A stretch of 64,000 bases of DNA from Cristatella mucedo (GCA_009760855.2 WPIO01000033.1:770001-834000); one strand, 5' to 3'. Numbered from the stretch's first letter, positions 1 to 12,005 are shown. The notes: a model not told the origin generated them from the sequence alone. Made by a program: numbers and translations.

Positions 1-653
1 CACATTTTTAAATCAATTATTGGAACGCAAAATCTAGTGACGCAGATGACGCGGTTAGGCATCAGTAGCACGGGTGGTGTGCCTTTCCCGAAATACTGAG
101 ATGGCGCTGAGCAGCTATACAACGGGCACCGAGATACGGCAACATGCAGGAGCAAGTTATATGAAGCAGTTTTAATGATGAAAAGAGATTGTACTGCGAC
201 GGTGCACGCCAGGCAGAATAAACCGCCTCGAGATGACAGGGTGTCGCTCTTGAAGGGGCAATGATGTACGGGACCCGGACAGCGGTTATTCCTAGAGCAG
301 GTGCACGTTGTAGACGAATATCCGGCCGCAGCGGTATTAGAGCAAGATCCGACCAATGAGGCTTCACTGGACGTAGAAGCATATTGAAAGGGCCATGGGG
401 GGTTGTCTCTGGCGAGTTCCCATACCAAACCGTGGGCCCATGTGCGACATCCTACCGTTCTCCGACGTGGTGACATCCGCTTAGCCTCAGGCAGCGCTCG
501 GCCTGGGGCAAGGAGAGAAGGAGGGCGAGGATGGCGGAATAGGGAAGGAAGAGAATGAGATGAAAAAGGGGCTGAGGAGGAGGAGGAGGAAGCATAATGT
601 GGCGTAGAAGCAACTTATGCAGTGCCCTTTATTGTGAGACGATAAGTAGGACT

Positions 654-656
<3 letters not shown>
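1..656. other. Non-genic stretch, nothing recognised
   Basis: No exon with supporting splice sites, no known domain and no repeat shared with the rest of the window was found here. Open frames are short and lack recognisable motifs. Confidence 0.5.

Positions 657-738
<82 letters not shown>
657..738 (+). repeat. (GA)n microsatellite
   Basis: About 41 uninterrupted GA units. Both strands read through it as Arg-Glu or Ser-Leu repeats, which are artefacts of the tract and not protein. Confidence 0.95.
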
Positions 739-740
<2 letters not shown>

Positions 741-910
741 TTATGTCAGCTGTACCATCCAAATATGAGACCTTGGAGACTACAAGTTCTATGGACTCTG
801 AGTACAGATCGATACTTAGCATCAGCTTCATCGTGAAGTTGTAGAAGATCTGCGTGCGCAGAGAAGCAGCGCACATGCTTGGGTCGCGTCGTACGTCGCC
901 CCGATAGATA

Positions 911-1000
911 CGATAATAATAATAATACGTTTGTATAGCGACCTCAGAGAACTTAATCTCTTTCTTGGCCTTAACAGATGCTGCACAGAAAGCATTACTT
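911..1000 (-). mobile_element. L2-type LINE 3' tail, inverted
   Basis: It begins with AATAATAATAATA and continues into a copy of the L2 3' stem-loop (loop arms AGAGA/TCTCT), read on the minus strand. It matches the other L2 tails in this window but is diverged. The upstream body of the element is missing, so this is a short 5'-truncated insertion. Confidence 0.65.
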
Positions 1001-3883
1001 AACGATCGGTGGTAACATCTGCAAGCAGCATTCACAGTGTTAGCAGGCATATGCAGGCGAAGGACGAATCGCAAAGACCCAAAATGCTGTAATAAGCAGG
1101 CGTGTTTTAGGCTTCTTTTTAAATGTCGTCATATCAGGGGACGTTGTGACGAATATCGGTAGTGAGTTTCAGGCTTTTGAAGCATGCGAACTCAATACAC
1201 GGTCTCCAAAGGTTTTGAGGTTCGTGCAAGATATGGCTTAGCGATTCGAGTCAGAACAGCGGGTCGAACGATTCTTGGTCGGGTGGGTGGGGGAGGGTTA
1301 GTTCTAATAGGTAGGCTGAAGCCAGAGAATGAAGAGACCTACAAGTAAGCGACATGTATCTCCAGCAAGAAGCTGCAACAGAACTTACGGGAGATATATG
1401 TCAACTTGCAGCAGGAGCTCTTGCACACTTGCAATACTTGCAAGCGTTGCAACACTTACGGCACAAGCTGTCGATGGCGTAGCTCGATCGATCGATTTGA
1501 GGCATTGGAATGGATTTGAGGAATTGGAATGCCTCAAATTGGTCAAATCCATTGCTCAAATGCATCGAATGCCAATCTGACTCATACTGCTTGCAAGTGA
1601 GCGTCATCGCGGGGCCGCTCAGTTTCAAACTCCCCTTGCCTTGCGTCAGGCATTTCAAAAGTCTTAACTACTTGGTTTTAGTTTAAACGGCTTTAAACGC
1701 TGTGCACGTGTGGTCCGCGGGTCTGCGCGCACAGGAGCGCTCCGCTGCGGTCCGCTCCACTTCCACCGCTGCGCAGCTTGTCCCTTCGAAGCGCCGAGTT
1801 TCGTACGGCCCTAACTCACTTTAGCGTGCGATGTCTCGCTGCGGCGCATGCGCACTGTGACGACAGCGCTAGCGGAGAATCGAAAACGCAGAGAGACAGC
1901 CGCGAGTCCGACGACCAGCGAAGAGTGCGCGCGCAGCGCCGCTCAGCGTCTCTGCTGCACAAAAGAAAACTACTAATCGTGGCAGCTGGATAGACCAATG
2001 TCGGGAGATAGACTAATTGGGAGACCAATGTCGGAAAGTCTACGACTTTCGTCGCGCGAATTATGAAAACTGTGCTCAACAAAGAAAACTTGCGGCGTCG
2101 GCCTTTAAAGAGTACGAGTGATGTTTACCACGAGCTTTGTAAAGTGAACCCAGGGACGGAGGATTAGACTCTCTTACTTTTAAAATTTGCTCTGCGTATA
2201 AAGTGAGAGGTGATTTTCATTATTCCATATTCTACAAGTGCCCGCGAGTTACGATAAATTTCTGTGCCGCCAGCCGTGAAGCGACAATCAGCACTGATAA
2301 GAGCGAACACCCAAGTACCTTACAAAAGACAAACGCGTTCGAAACGGGATCTGAACTTTTAACAAATTCAAAATGAAAGGAAAGCATTAAAAACGATTAG
2401 GCAAACAGTGTCTAAACCGAAAGTAACATATCTACAAATAATAAACCTACTGATCTCTGCATCGTATTCAATTCTTATTCCAACTTGTTGAACGTTGGTG
2501 CATCGAAATACTGTACCCGTTTGCAGCTTCTTGTGTTACATGCTCATGACTTTAAAACAGCTTCATCGACAGTATATCTTTACGCCTTGTAAATTCTAAT
2601 TAAATCTGTCAATACTTAAGGACGCGCGTGCAAAACGGCACGAAATTTTATGGGCGAACTTAAAATTAAGTCTAGTATTATACGCTATCTTAATTTTAGC
2701 TTCGCGTTGACGATTTTATAATGATTTGCAGAGAATTAGAGTGGATTGTGATATTTGCCCAGGCCATTGCAGGCAATGGCCGAGCCAGGATTTTCTTCAG
2801 GGGGGGTGCACGACCTGCAAAATGTTTATCTAGCGGGTAAGACCGACAAGATTTCTATATAGGCGGGGCTATACTCAACATTAATGAAACAATATAGTGC
2901 AAAATCATAGTGCTTATTCGCGCGAACTCGGCGGTTGCTCGTCGATTAGGATTAGGACTATAGTGGTATCTCGGCTTACGAGTTTAATTCGTTCCGAGCC
3001 GAAGCTCGTAACTCAAATAACTCAACTGCTCAATAACTCAAAGCATGTACTTATAAATAAATAACAAATATTGTTTTAATAATGGTACAATAGAATGTCT
3101 TGCAATAAATGCGTTTTATTAATCCTAATGTACACGAGTAACTTGGAGATCAGACGAGTTGATGATGCTGATAGAGTTAGAGGAGAAAGGCTGAAATGAA
3201 TATCTGAATCTTATTCGCCAACTTTTGCCCTTTTCGCCTGGCTTTCCTCGCTTTCATTTTATTGGCTGGGCCTTTACGCGGACTCGCCGATTGTTATCAG
3301 TTATGCGGTGGACTCTCACACGATGGTTTTGCTAAATAGAGTACAGTGTGTGCTTAGATATTCCAGCCGTAGTCGGATTTAACACCCGAGTCCGGCGATC
3401 TTGTGCGTCCAAGCACCACGATGGCTCGCTCGAGTCTGTGTGGGAGCGAACCAAAAGACAGGCCTGCGCTAGGCGTCACACCCGGATCGTAGGGCAGCGT
3501 CTTGCAACGGAACGTCGTTTTCGGCCCTACCCTTATTGGCCTGAGTAACCGCACGCAGTGTGTCGTTCGCTGCGGCAACTAGCAGCGGAGTGTCTGAAGC
3601 TGGCTCGTAACCCGAATTTTAGCTTGCAACTCAAAGCAAAAAATCGGCCGAGAGACAGCTCATATCTGGAAACACTCGTATGTCGAGACACTCGTAAGCC
3701 AAGGTGCCGCTGCGTTTTGACGTTGCTGGCGGTCGTGAGTGCGCGGGAATAGGGGACAGCTCTGGTAGTGACCCGCTGTGAAGGGAGAGGCCAATGCCTC
3801 GCCTGCGACTCCAAGACTCTGCCTACGATTTCTGGCGATCGCAGAGCATCGCTCTCTACGATCCAGACCGTGTGATTTAGTCC
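1001..3883. other. Non-genic stretch with possible old transposon ends
   Basis: No gene was found. Around 2773-2810 a GGC(A)ATGGCCGAGCCAGG-like segment followed by a G run resembles one end of a hAT-type element, but no partner end was identified. The stretch changes from mixed composition to AT-rich after about 2.1 kb. Confidence 0.4.
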
Positions 3884-3980
3884 GGCAGTGCGGCGATTCC
3901 TTATTGCCCACTGCAAGTGCGGCTGATATGTGGCAAGGCTCTTCTGCTGCCATGCAAACGAAGCTTTTAAATCGGCTTAC
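3884..3980 (+). mobile_element. SINE-2 fragment (3' half)
   Basis: It carries the 3' half of the second SINE family: a GCGATTCCTTATTGCC-like segment, then GGCTCTTCTGC, then ATGCAAACGAAG. It aligns with the copies at 32936, 50721 and 62141. The tRNA-like 5' half with the promoter boxes is absent or unrecognisable. Confidence 0.65.
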
Positions 3981-6378
3981 ATCAGAGGTCGCGCGTGCAC
4001 AATGGCTTGAATTTATGAGGGCGTGCTCTTGAAACATTGTGTGCTTTAATATGCTATAAAGATAAGAGCTCGGTGCAACCTATCTTGGGGCATTTTCTGG
4101 CCAAATTAAAGTAGATTGAGATAATTCTTCGGGCCGTTGCCGTCGATTGCAGCGCATTGGATGAGAGCCCCCCCCCCCTGAGGCAAATCTCATGATATTC
4201 TGTGAGTATACTCGTCTCAAAATGTACTGTCATAAGCTATCAAAAAAGGGCTTTCCTTATAGGATTTCCTTTGCTTTTGCGGCGGAATGCGGCGGACTGC
4301 GCTATTTGCCGGGCTGCTCAGTCGTTTGCAGTAGACTGGGCAAAAGCACGCCCTCGGAATAGCACAAGCGTTTGTGGTTACACTAAAAAGTATAGCGCAG
4401 TGTTACATGCCGTTCAAGTTAAAGCTTCGCGCAAACTATTTCTTTCGCGGATTTGGGGAGGATTACTGTGAATTTTGGTACAGATCGCCGTATTTGCATC
4501 CCATCTGAACGAGAACGCGTAAGCGCGATGGCGTGGAATTAGGTTGGTAAATTATAACGACGGCGTGCAATAATATTCACTCAAAATTAAAACTTCGCGC
4601 CACTTATTTCTGGTCAATTTGTATGTCAATTCTATCGTATTTACATTAATTAATTATTGCGACGGATTTAGTTGGATTGCTAAATTCGTTGTGCCCCGGT
4701 CAGAGGCGCTCGGCGTGACGTAGCGGCATACCCCTCCCCAAGGGCAGTCCGTCGAAGCGCTACGCCGAGAATGAAGAGGGCTCACGCTGCCGTTCAGAGT
4801 TCACCGCGTCGACGCCTCCGTCGCCATGGACGCGCGGGGCGCGGTTGTAGAGGGTTCGCAGGCTACACCCGGGCGCTACATTCCCAGGGTTAGCCGTCGG
4901 AGCTGTGCGGTCGGTCGACGCCGAACTGTCCTACGAGTACAAGCGGTGAGGCGTGCGTCTCGAACCGACCCGTCGCGAGCGGCGGCAGCTACTAACCACC
5001 AGGTCACTCGCCGAGGGTTAGCGGAGGCGTAAAGAGTTCGACGATTCTACGTCGCCATCAGCGGCGGTGCGGTCACGGGGCCCTCGAAAGGCGATGAGTT
5101 GTGCTTCGTCGTCACCACCGGAAGCTGCGTGCTATGATGACGTCCACGCGACTCGCGCGGCGCACGCCAAAGCAAGAAATGCTCTCTCCTTGGAAACCGG
5201 TGGAGAGAAATCGGACTGAGCAGTGGCTGCGGAGATGGCGCCGGCTGCTGCGGAAAAATCTGCGATTGTACGGTACGTTGCACCCAAAGAGGGCCGCTCC
5301 ACTTTCGCGGCCGATCTCGTCTTGTTTTGATCTTGCGGAAGCAAGGGACTCGGCGGGAGAAGTCGACACGCCGCTCAAGCGACTCGATAATTTACGCATC
5401 TCTACCCCTATAATAAGCTAGACTTGTTGCTAGTTGTTAGGGTTGTTAATTGCTAGGGTTGCAAGTACATCACTGTCGCAGACGTATCGTCTGCGTTGAG
5501 TCCTTTCTGTTATATTTATCGAACTACGGATATACTTGGTGTCAAAAAGACAGAAAATTTTCAAATATAGCTCAAATATGTCCTCTCATCCTTGAAATTG
5601 AACATTATAATGCTAGAAATTTCCAGGACTCTGAACTTGAAAAGGCTGTTCAAAGGGTGACCATTGCATTCCAGCAGCTTGCGGTCTCTGCACCACGACC
5701 CTCTTTGCTGTCGCCCGAAGTCACGACTCTCGCTTCCCAGCTTCCGCTCGGTCCAGCTGAGTTGGTGTTTTGAAAAGCTGCCAAAGTGAGCGTGACCGAC
5801 CGGAAGTCGGGCTGCGCTTGCCTTTGGCAAGCCATGGACGTGAACCTGCCCGTGATTCTTCGCGGGGCATACTATATATTTATTATAAATTTGAAGATGA
5901 TGAGCACGTTAATACTTTCCGCACACGCAACTCAATGCTGATTCGCTCGCTACCCGGTGCTGACAAAAATTTCATTAAATTAGATTTGATTTTGTTTTAC
6001 AAAAAAATTATATTATTCAATTTAACTTTGAATACGTCTTAGTTTCCCTCCTATATATAATTTGATCCACTAGCTAAAATCTCTAAGCTTGGCAGTCGGT
6101 AGGGCGGGCTCACCAGCTAGGTCACCGATACTCATGCCTGCCTTCGGAAGCAAAGTTGAGAGTTTTTCGAGATTTTTCTTGGGTGCAAGCTAGTTTATAC
6201 ATAAAACCCGTGGTTTGCGCCGGCTACAGTTCAACGAACAATACTGAGAAAGGCGAGCAACAAAGACTGCCCCACAGTCGACAAGGGTCGCCAGCTAGCC
6301 AGAGCTTACTACTAGGTCAGCGGACACGCAGGTCCGCATTGTAACTGAAAACAGAAATTTGCTGTGATCTTTATCGGC

Positions 6379-6379
<1 letters not shown>
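3981..6379. other. Non-genic stretch
   Basis: GC-rich around 4.7-5.4 kb and AT-rich elsewhere. Open frames on both strands at 4.8-5.8 kb have no recognised domain and no splice-site support, so no gene is called. Confidence 0.4.

Positions 6380-6412
<33 letters not shown>
6380..6412. repeat. (TA)n microsatellite
   Basis: A pure TA tract of about 16 units, located about 200 bases from a SINE-1 copy. Confidence 0.9.
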
Positions 6413-6416
<4 letters not shown>

Positions 6417-6616
6417 TTGTATAAGCCACGCGTTTAATCATCTACCCTTACTTCCACTTTCTTTAGAGTCACCATTTTTTGCCGGAGCGCGAGCAATGAA
6501 TATCAGTCATGATCCACCACAGCGTTGCGTGCATGAGCCGCGAGGACCACGTGATCGAAGGCCCAGCTGCCGAAGTGTTTATCGACGTGCTGCGCGTCCT
6601 AGTTCACAGGCACGAA

Positions 6617-6770
6617 AATAATAAGTCGTTTGTATAGTGTCCCAAGAGAACTTAATCTCTATTCAGGCGCTTCGCATACAACAAGGGGCTCGACCACACG
6701 ACCTCGGTCAACAGTACAATCACCTTGACCTCGGTCAGGGCAAGCATCTTAACCACTGGGTCAGGCCAGC
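6617..6770 (-). mobile_element. SINE-1, tRNA-derived, inverted
   Basis: Read on the minus strand it has a tRNA-like head with an A-box-like GTTAAGATGC region and a degenerate B-box. It then has the LINE-like tail with arms AGAGA/TCTCT and GGGACACTAT in place of the usual GGGGCGCTAT. It is diverged relative to the copies at 34096 and 59671. Confidence 0.75.
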
Positions 6771-8938
6771 GCGGCAGGACGACCTGCAAGGATAGAATTG
6801 CACAATTCTATACGGGATATCTATCGTAGAATAGATTTACTAACTTGGCGGTGATACCCTTGCCTTATAAATTTTCGCTTTTGGCATAACACTCGCAATG
6901 ACTCCACAAGCACACGCCGCGGCGGCGCCAGTGCGCCTCTTCTGCGCTTCGAGCGAGCGTGCTGAACAAAGGGGTAGAGGCGGTAGGAATTGCATCACTG
7001 CCGCATAGCGGCGGCAGCGACGGCGCACAACCAAGTAGAAAGCGGGGCGCTAACTGCTATCTCCTAGCTAAAGCTTGGTTCGAAAAGATCGGCTATATGA
7101 CCGCCCACTTCCTTTCGGCGCGACGAATAGGACTTCGCTGGAGAATGTGCGCGACCGCTATAGGCCGCGGATACGTGCACGCGCGCGTTCGCAAACTTGT
7201 CGCTGGCTGCGATTCCCGCAGTCGAGCGCCTCCCGCGTTTCCTCCGGCGCAAAGTACCCAAACGGAATGGCGCTGCGTCTCGAGGCCAAATGCAGCAACA
7301 GCGCTCCGCTCTCACCGGGCGAGACAGTTGCTGGACGACTTCGCGTCGTAGCCCGACGGCTTCCTCCACCTGCGAAACCGCCGCTTCGAGCCCGCTGGTG
7401 AGCCCGCCGCGCCGTGCCCGCCGACGTAACCACTTCGCTCCGGCAGGTGAAACGTGAGACCGCTCTCCTCGCGCCCGCCGGCCAGAGGCCTACGCTTCCT
7501 TCGTTCGCCTCGCTCGCGGAATCCCTGGCGAACGCGCCGTCGCGCGCGCCGCTTGACTCGATCTTTGACGGCGCTCGGCATTTGTAGCGCTGCCGTTTCG
7601 CGGCTGCCGGCGGACGCGCACGCGTGCGGCGCACTCTACGGCGAAAAGCCCACGCTCTTTGAGCAAGCGTCTGCACCTGGGGGCGCATCTCGTTGGCAGT
7701 GGGCGCCTCCTATTGGACGTGCCATTCGGTTCGTGAGTGGCTCGGCGACCTCGGCGGCGACGGAGGCATATTGCGGCGTGCCGCCGCTGCTGCCACCTCC
7801 GACGCCGCGCTCTGCAACGAAGCGCTATCGTGCCGCGAAAGAAGAAAAAAGTTGTAGCGCGTCTCTCGCGGTAGGAATGTACTCGCTCGTATCGCACCGA
7901 GTCTGCTCTAATTGACAGCTCGTACGTAGCCTCAGACGGATGTATACGGCGCATCCGGCTGGAATAAAGACTGAAGCTATTAACACCCGACCGCTGGACG
8001 ATCGATTCGCTTTAAGCTCCAACATAGCTCTAGCCGCACGGCTTACGATGCCACCGGTGAGATTTGTCATTTTAATCTCCCCTTTACATGCATTAGCGCG
8101 CGTTTCCTTACCGGCTTACTGAGCGCCCTGGCGAGATGAGGTCGCGGTCTTTTGCCGGCAATCTGGGCGTCGGGTAGACGCCGAAAGCGCGATCTGGCCG
8201 AGCTACAGCGAGCGCGCGCCAAGCGGCCGGCGCTTTTGACGCGCTCCCGATTCGTTCTGCATTCGTCGCACGAGCTGCGCACTTCGCTGGCAGAACGCCG
8301 TCCAATGAGAAAGCTATTGAGCACTCGCGCCATTTCCGCGCCGGCCTATCTTTTCGGGTGACACGCGCACACGCTGAGCCCTCGGCGGCGGCACTCGGCG
8401 GCTCGGTCAGCGTCCGTGCTCTCGACCGTCGTCGTCTCGCTCGCAGCCTCGCCGTGCGTGGTGACTGGGCCTGAGAGCGGTCGCCCGGGCGGCCGCTCTC
8501 GCCCGCACGAAGGGAGCTCCGAAGGGCGCTGGGCGCGAGTGCCTCGGCCGCCGTCTGCAGCGGGCGCCAGCTGGCGCAATGCAGTCATCGCCGCCCTGCG
8601 TAGTGCAGCGATCGCCGCGAGTCCAGTTCCCCGAGGTCCTGTACTTGCGCTCGAGCTTTAGAAAGGGAAATGAAGATATCCTTAGAGTCTTGCCTCCAGA
8701 ATACAGCGCGAAACGATGAACAACAACCCAAGCAGCTGCAGCTCGGAGCCTTCCAAACGTCGAACTGGCACAAGCACGAGCCAGCCACCTACCCACCGCG
8801 TACCCACGGATTCCTCCCTTAGTCAATTACCTGCTCTGCTGAGCCCCTGCTTCCCGACTTCAGCCTCACTCCACCTCCGCCGCCCGGAGAGGAATCAGTC
8901 ATCTCCAGGAGAGAGGAGAAAGAGCGAGAAAGGGAGAG
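6771..8938. other. GC-rich non-genic stretch
   Basis: Very GC- and CpG-rich. It produces long overlapping arginine/alanine-rich open frames on both strands at the same place, as expected from composition alone. No splice-supported exon or known domain was recognised. Confidence 0.45.
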
Positions 8939-8941
8939 GAG

Positions 8942-8992
<51 letters not shown>
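8939..8992 (+). repeat. (GA)n microsatellite
   Basis: A GA tract followed by degenerate GAGAGGGTGAAAGAGAGAGGG sequence. Confidence 0.9.
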
Positions 8993-8995
<3 letters not shown>

Positions 8996-9467
8996 GAAAG
9001 AGAGAGGGTGAAGAAAGAGAAAGCAGTACAGAATGTGGGGTAATGTGTCGGACTCGTTGATGACTGTCGGTCTGTCGACCGATTGAACTGTCGGAGTCGT
9101 TCCAGAGCTACCCGAAGCAAGCGTGCTACCCGCGGCGCTTGAAGCTGCCACCGCAGCTCGAGCGAGCTGAGGAGCGCCGACGCATCGCCTGGACTTTGAC
9201 GCCGGCGTCCAACTCCCGCGCAGCCGTCGAGGCGGGCCCTCAGGCCGCCTGCGCAGAGGTCAGTCGGGTCAGCTCTAACGGATGCTTTTCCAGGGGTTGC
9301 TTTCCAGTCCAGGCGGTAGCGGCGGCGTTCCTCAGCCGACGCCCGAGAGCCGCGGTGCCGGTGCTAGGCGCTAGCGCTCCGCCGCCGCCGCCGAATTCGC
9401 TAGACGGGCTGACTGGTCGCGCATCGCGAAGTCAAGCGTGCAGCCGGCTTGTCGCGCGTGGCGGCGA

Positions 9468-9473
9468 TTTATT
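9468..9473 (-). terminator. Putative polyadenylation signal for FLRFamide gene A
   Basis: AATAAA on the minus strand about 190 bases past the stop codon of gene A. The position suits a 3' end signal, but a hexamer alone is weak evidence. Confidence 0.4.
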
Positions 9474-9664
9474 TCGTCAGGGGCAGAGCGTCCACTGCGA
9501 CGTCCCGCTCGGGACGGTCGGAACGTGCCTCAGCGAGCGACCGCTGAATGGCCACGAGACGCGCCGACTCGAGGCACGGGCGAGGCAGCCGACGCTCAGC
9601 AGTTACTGGCCTCCGAGAAGCGCCGAAGGGCACCGGCAATGTGGCCGCTAAGCCGTCTCAGCAA

Positions 9665-9982
9665 CTAATATCGGAGCCGTTCTAGCTCCCGCTCAGAGCC
9701 CTCGCTCGGAGCCTCTCGCTCGGCGCCCTCGCTCGGAGCCTCTCGCTCGGCGCCCTCGCTCGGAGCCTCTCGCTCGGCGCCCTCGCTCGGAGCCTCTCGC
9801 TGCTTCGGCCGCTGCGGGCTCTGCTGCTGCCTCTCGGTATCGCCCGACGTCGGTTCGGCCATTGCTGGCGCTTTGTCGTAGCTCGACGCGGCGGGTCGGC
9901 GCTGCTGCAGCAGCCGCAGCAGCTGCCGCAGCGCCGACGCCAGCGCGGCGAACTCGTCTCGCGGGCTCGAGCTGGGAGTGGC

Positions 9983-10030
<48 letters not shown>

Positions 10031-10654
10031 TGCGGCCGGAGACCGAGTGCGGCCGAAGCGCAAGAACGAGCCTCGCTTATCCACCTCAGCGGCGGCGGCT
10101 GCAGCGGATATGGCGGCGTCGCGTTCATCAGGCGTCGAGCGCCGTCGGCGGCCGGGGCGCAGGAAACCCTGACTCAGCAGCCTCGTCTGCGGCTGCGGCC
10201 GCGTCCTCTTTTGCTGAGCGTTCGAGTCGGACTCGTCGTTGTCGTCAGTTTCTGAAGGAAAACGGAGCCATTGCATTCGCAGTTGCGCTCGCGCACGAAG
10301 CAGCTTTCTTTCCTAAATTCATGAGATAGCCGGGTCGCTCCGAGGCCGAAGCGGATGTGGATGGCTGCAGCCACTGAGGACGGGCGCCGTCGCCGCCGTT
10401 GGCCCTGCGGGGCGGAGACACTCACCGGGGCGGCGGTAAAGCACGGCGGCGCGGCAGAGCGATGAGGCGAGCTTGGCGTCCGATGGAGCGTCGTCGCTCG
10501 GCAGAGGCTCGAGGCAGAGGCTCGAGGCAAGCCGCATGCGTCGCCGCTCCTCATTGAAGGCATCGCCGTCCTCATCCGCCGAGTAGCCGCGAGCAGACGC
10601 GAGAAGGACGACTCCGAGAAAGACGAAAGTCGTCGCCAGCGCTGCAGCCAGCAT
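9665..10654 (-). CDS. FLRFamide-type neuropeptide precursor, gene A (two coding exons)
   Basis: This encodes a predicted 271-residue secreted prohormone that would be cut at basic sites and C-terminally amidated to FLRFamide-type peptides acting on neuropeptide receptors. Exons are 10426-10654 and 9665-10251. The 174-base GT-AG intron is phase 1 (donor GTGAGT, acceptor TTCCTTCAG). The hydrophobic core at residues 2-20 is a signal peptide, and cysteines 47 and 67 bracket a conserved SDAKLA block. Residues 101-110 give ...GFLRPG before RRRR. Residues 137-143 give GSFLRFG between KR and R. A polyalanine run follows, then four 9-residue EAPSEGAER repeats. The start was chosen because the signal peptide begins there; an in-frame upstream start at 10711 is possible. 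The family call rests on the KR-xxFLRFG-R pattern and on shared architecture with gene B. The exact orthologue group (for example myosuppressin) is not established. Confidence 0.78.
9696..9802 (-). repeat. 27-bp tandem repeat inside gene A
   Basis: Four head-to-tail 27-bp units, in frame, encode the charged 9-residue repeat at the C-terminus of precursor A. The units are nearly identical, which suggests recent expansion. Gene B has no counterpart. Confidence 0.9.
9986..10030 (+). repeat. (GGC)n tract encoding polyalanine in gene A
   Basis: About 15 GGC units on the plus strand read as polyalanine in the minus-strand coding frame, directly after the GSFLRFGRTRSP segment. Length polymorphism is likely. 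Confidence 0.85.
10052..10072 (-). other. Predicted mature peptide GSFLRFamide (gene A)
   Basis: GSFLRFG is preceded by Lys-Arg and followed by Arg. The glycine is the amide donor, giving GSFLRF-NH2 by the usual prohormone convertase, carboxypeptidase and amidation route. Confidence 0.75.
10151..10180 (-). other. Altered peptide copy ending FLRPG (gene A)
   Basis: LLSQGFLRPG is followed by RRRR. It occupies the place of the first FLRFG copy in gene B (TWTFLRFG-RKRR), but its terminal Phe codon is a Pro codon (CCC). It could still be cleaved and amidated to a -FLRP-NH2 peptide, or it could be a decayed copy. Confidence 0.6.
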
Positions 10655-10718
10655 GGCGGAACCTTGGCACGAACGAGCGCGTAGCGATAGGCATGCCCGC
10701 GGCACGAGCACGCGCAGC

Positions 10719-10780
10719 TAATAATAATAATGCACTTGATAAAGCGCCCTCAGAGAACTCAATCTCTCTCTAGGTGCTTA
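10719..10780 (-). mobile_element. L2-type LINE 3' tail, inverted
   Basis: TAATAATAATAATGCACTTGAT leads into the stem-loop with arms AAAGCGCC-like and AGAGA/TCTCT. It is the exact reverse complement of the tails at 20.8 and 21.2 kb. It lies about 60 bases upstream of the gene A start region and so may limit or disrupt its 5' flank. Confidence 0.8.
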
Positions 10781-10785
10781 GCTAG

Positions 10786-11765
10786 ATCTTAGCTAGCTCT
10801 CTCCATCGCTCGCCTCGCCGGCGGCGGCCTGCGTGCGCATACCTGCAAGAGCGTGAAGCACGAGTCCGCACGAAAAGTGTCGCTTCCGCGCAGCGAAGAC
10901 CGACTTTATCCGAACGGCCGCGATCGCTAGAGACCTAATCAATAGGGAAAGGGACGACGAGGGCGTTCGCACGATGACGCGCAATTAGACCGTAAACTGC
11001 AAAAATGGCTGCAAATGCTAGACGATGCCGGGCGCAATTGGCGCGGCGTAGCATTAGCCTTATTACCGGGATCCACCGCCGCCACGGGGATTACTTACCG
11101 CTTTAATATGGATCGGTGACTGCGATGCAAGTTCTTGCAATTGAAGTCAACCAGCGACGAGCGGTCAAATGCCGACGCTGCGTCCGCCGCTGGCGGCAGT
11201 CGCTCGCAGAACTTCCCGCGGGGCTCGACCGTCGCCGCAGCAGACGACCATAACCGTGCCCGACGCCCACGCGTGAGCCACGATTGCAGCTCGCTCAAAC
11301 CGCATGGGAAAGAGAGGAGGTTTTGAGGGCGATTGCGGCTTGGCATGCGTGCGACAATGCCCCGGACGGGCGCTGAGGCGCTTGCGCCGCTCTCGGCGTC
11401 GTTCCGCCTGCAGAGCCGGACCCGCTCGCTCAGATTAGCGGCTAACTGCCGGGACGGAAGCGATAGGGTGCCGTCCCGGCAGATTGCGCCCAGACTGTGA
11501 GCGCATTGCAAGCCGACAGTCGCGACAGAGCGCGCGCGGCCGCTCACACGCGCGAGAGCGAATCCCCGCGAAGCGCCCGCCAATGTGGCGGCGGCTTTTG
11601 AGTTCGGCGGGTTGCACGCTTCGTCGCGAGGAGAGAGATCCCTCAGCATCTCACTCCCTCGGTGCAATCGCTGCTAGCTGTTGTAAAATGCCTGCTTTAG
11701 CCCGAATCGTGTAGCGCTATCACCCATTCCTGCCCTATGCCACCTGGTTGTTTCCTCAAGTTTAA
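10786..11765. other. GC-rich non-genic stretch upstream of gene A
   Basis: No coding exon was recognised. It could contain a 5' untranslated exon or the promoter of gene A, because an acceptor-like site lies just before the gene A start codon. Confidence 0.35.
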
Positions 11766-11855
11766 AGCAGAGGTAGCATCTCTATAACGTATCCTGACGT
11801 GCCCTACGCGGGCGCCACGCTCTGGCGCTACTGTACGGGAACCGGATGTACCAGC
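11766..11855 (+). repeat. 90-bp dispersed repeat, copy 1
   Basis: It is identical to 15251-15340 except at two positions, with sharply unrelated flanks. The unit contains a GCGCCA/TGGCGC hairpin and ends GGGAACCGGATGTACCAGC. A 15-base piece of the same end recurs inverted near 61122. Its class is unknown. Confidence 0.85.
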
Positions 11856-12005
11856 GTTCTCTCTCAAGGGCCGTAATAAAGCCTGGAAAGAAGGGGCTGA
11901 AAAGGAAGGGAAAGAAATGAAAGGGACGTTCGCGGGGGGGGGGGAAGAAGGGTTCTAGGAGGCAAAATAGTGTTAGGGGGCGCTACACGACGCGAGCCTC
12001 CCTCG

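Noticed and set aside
487-1074. Long frames of Ser-Leu or Arg-Glu repeats across GA/CT tracts (also at 8.8-9.1, 12.5-12.9, 15.4-15.9, 27.8-29.4 and 30.3-30.7 kb)
   Set aside because: They are open only because dinucleotide repeats lack stop codons. There are no flanking domains or splice signals.
2765-2830. hAT-like transposon end
   Set aside because: Only one end resembles CAGTGGCGGAGCCAGG. No inverted partner or target duplication was found.
7158-7954. Arg/Ala-rich frames in the GC-rich block
   Set aside because: Several overlapping frames on both strands have the same composition, which is expected from GC content. No conserved motif was seen.
10319-10425. HIRFG-like motif on the minus strand at about 10.35 kb as a third peptide in gene A
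   Set aside because: It lies in the intron in a different frame, without basic cleavage sites in the usual places.
11766-11855. Hammerhead ribozyme in the 90-bp repeat (CTGACGAG followed by a GCCC/GGGC stem)
   Set aside because: The GAAA core that must follow stem II is GCCA, and no partner strand for stem I was found. It looks like chance resemblance.
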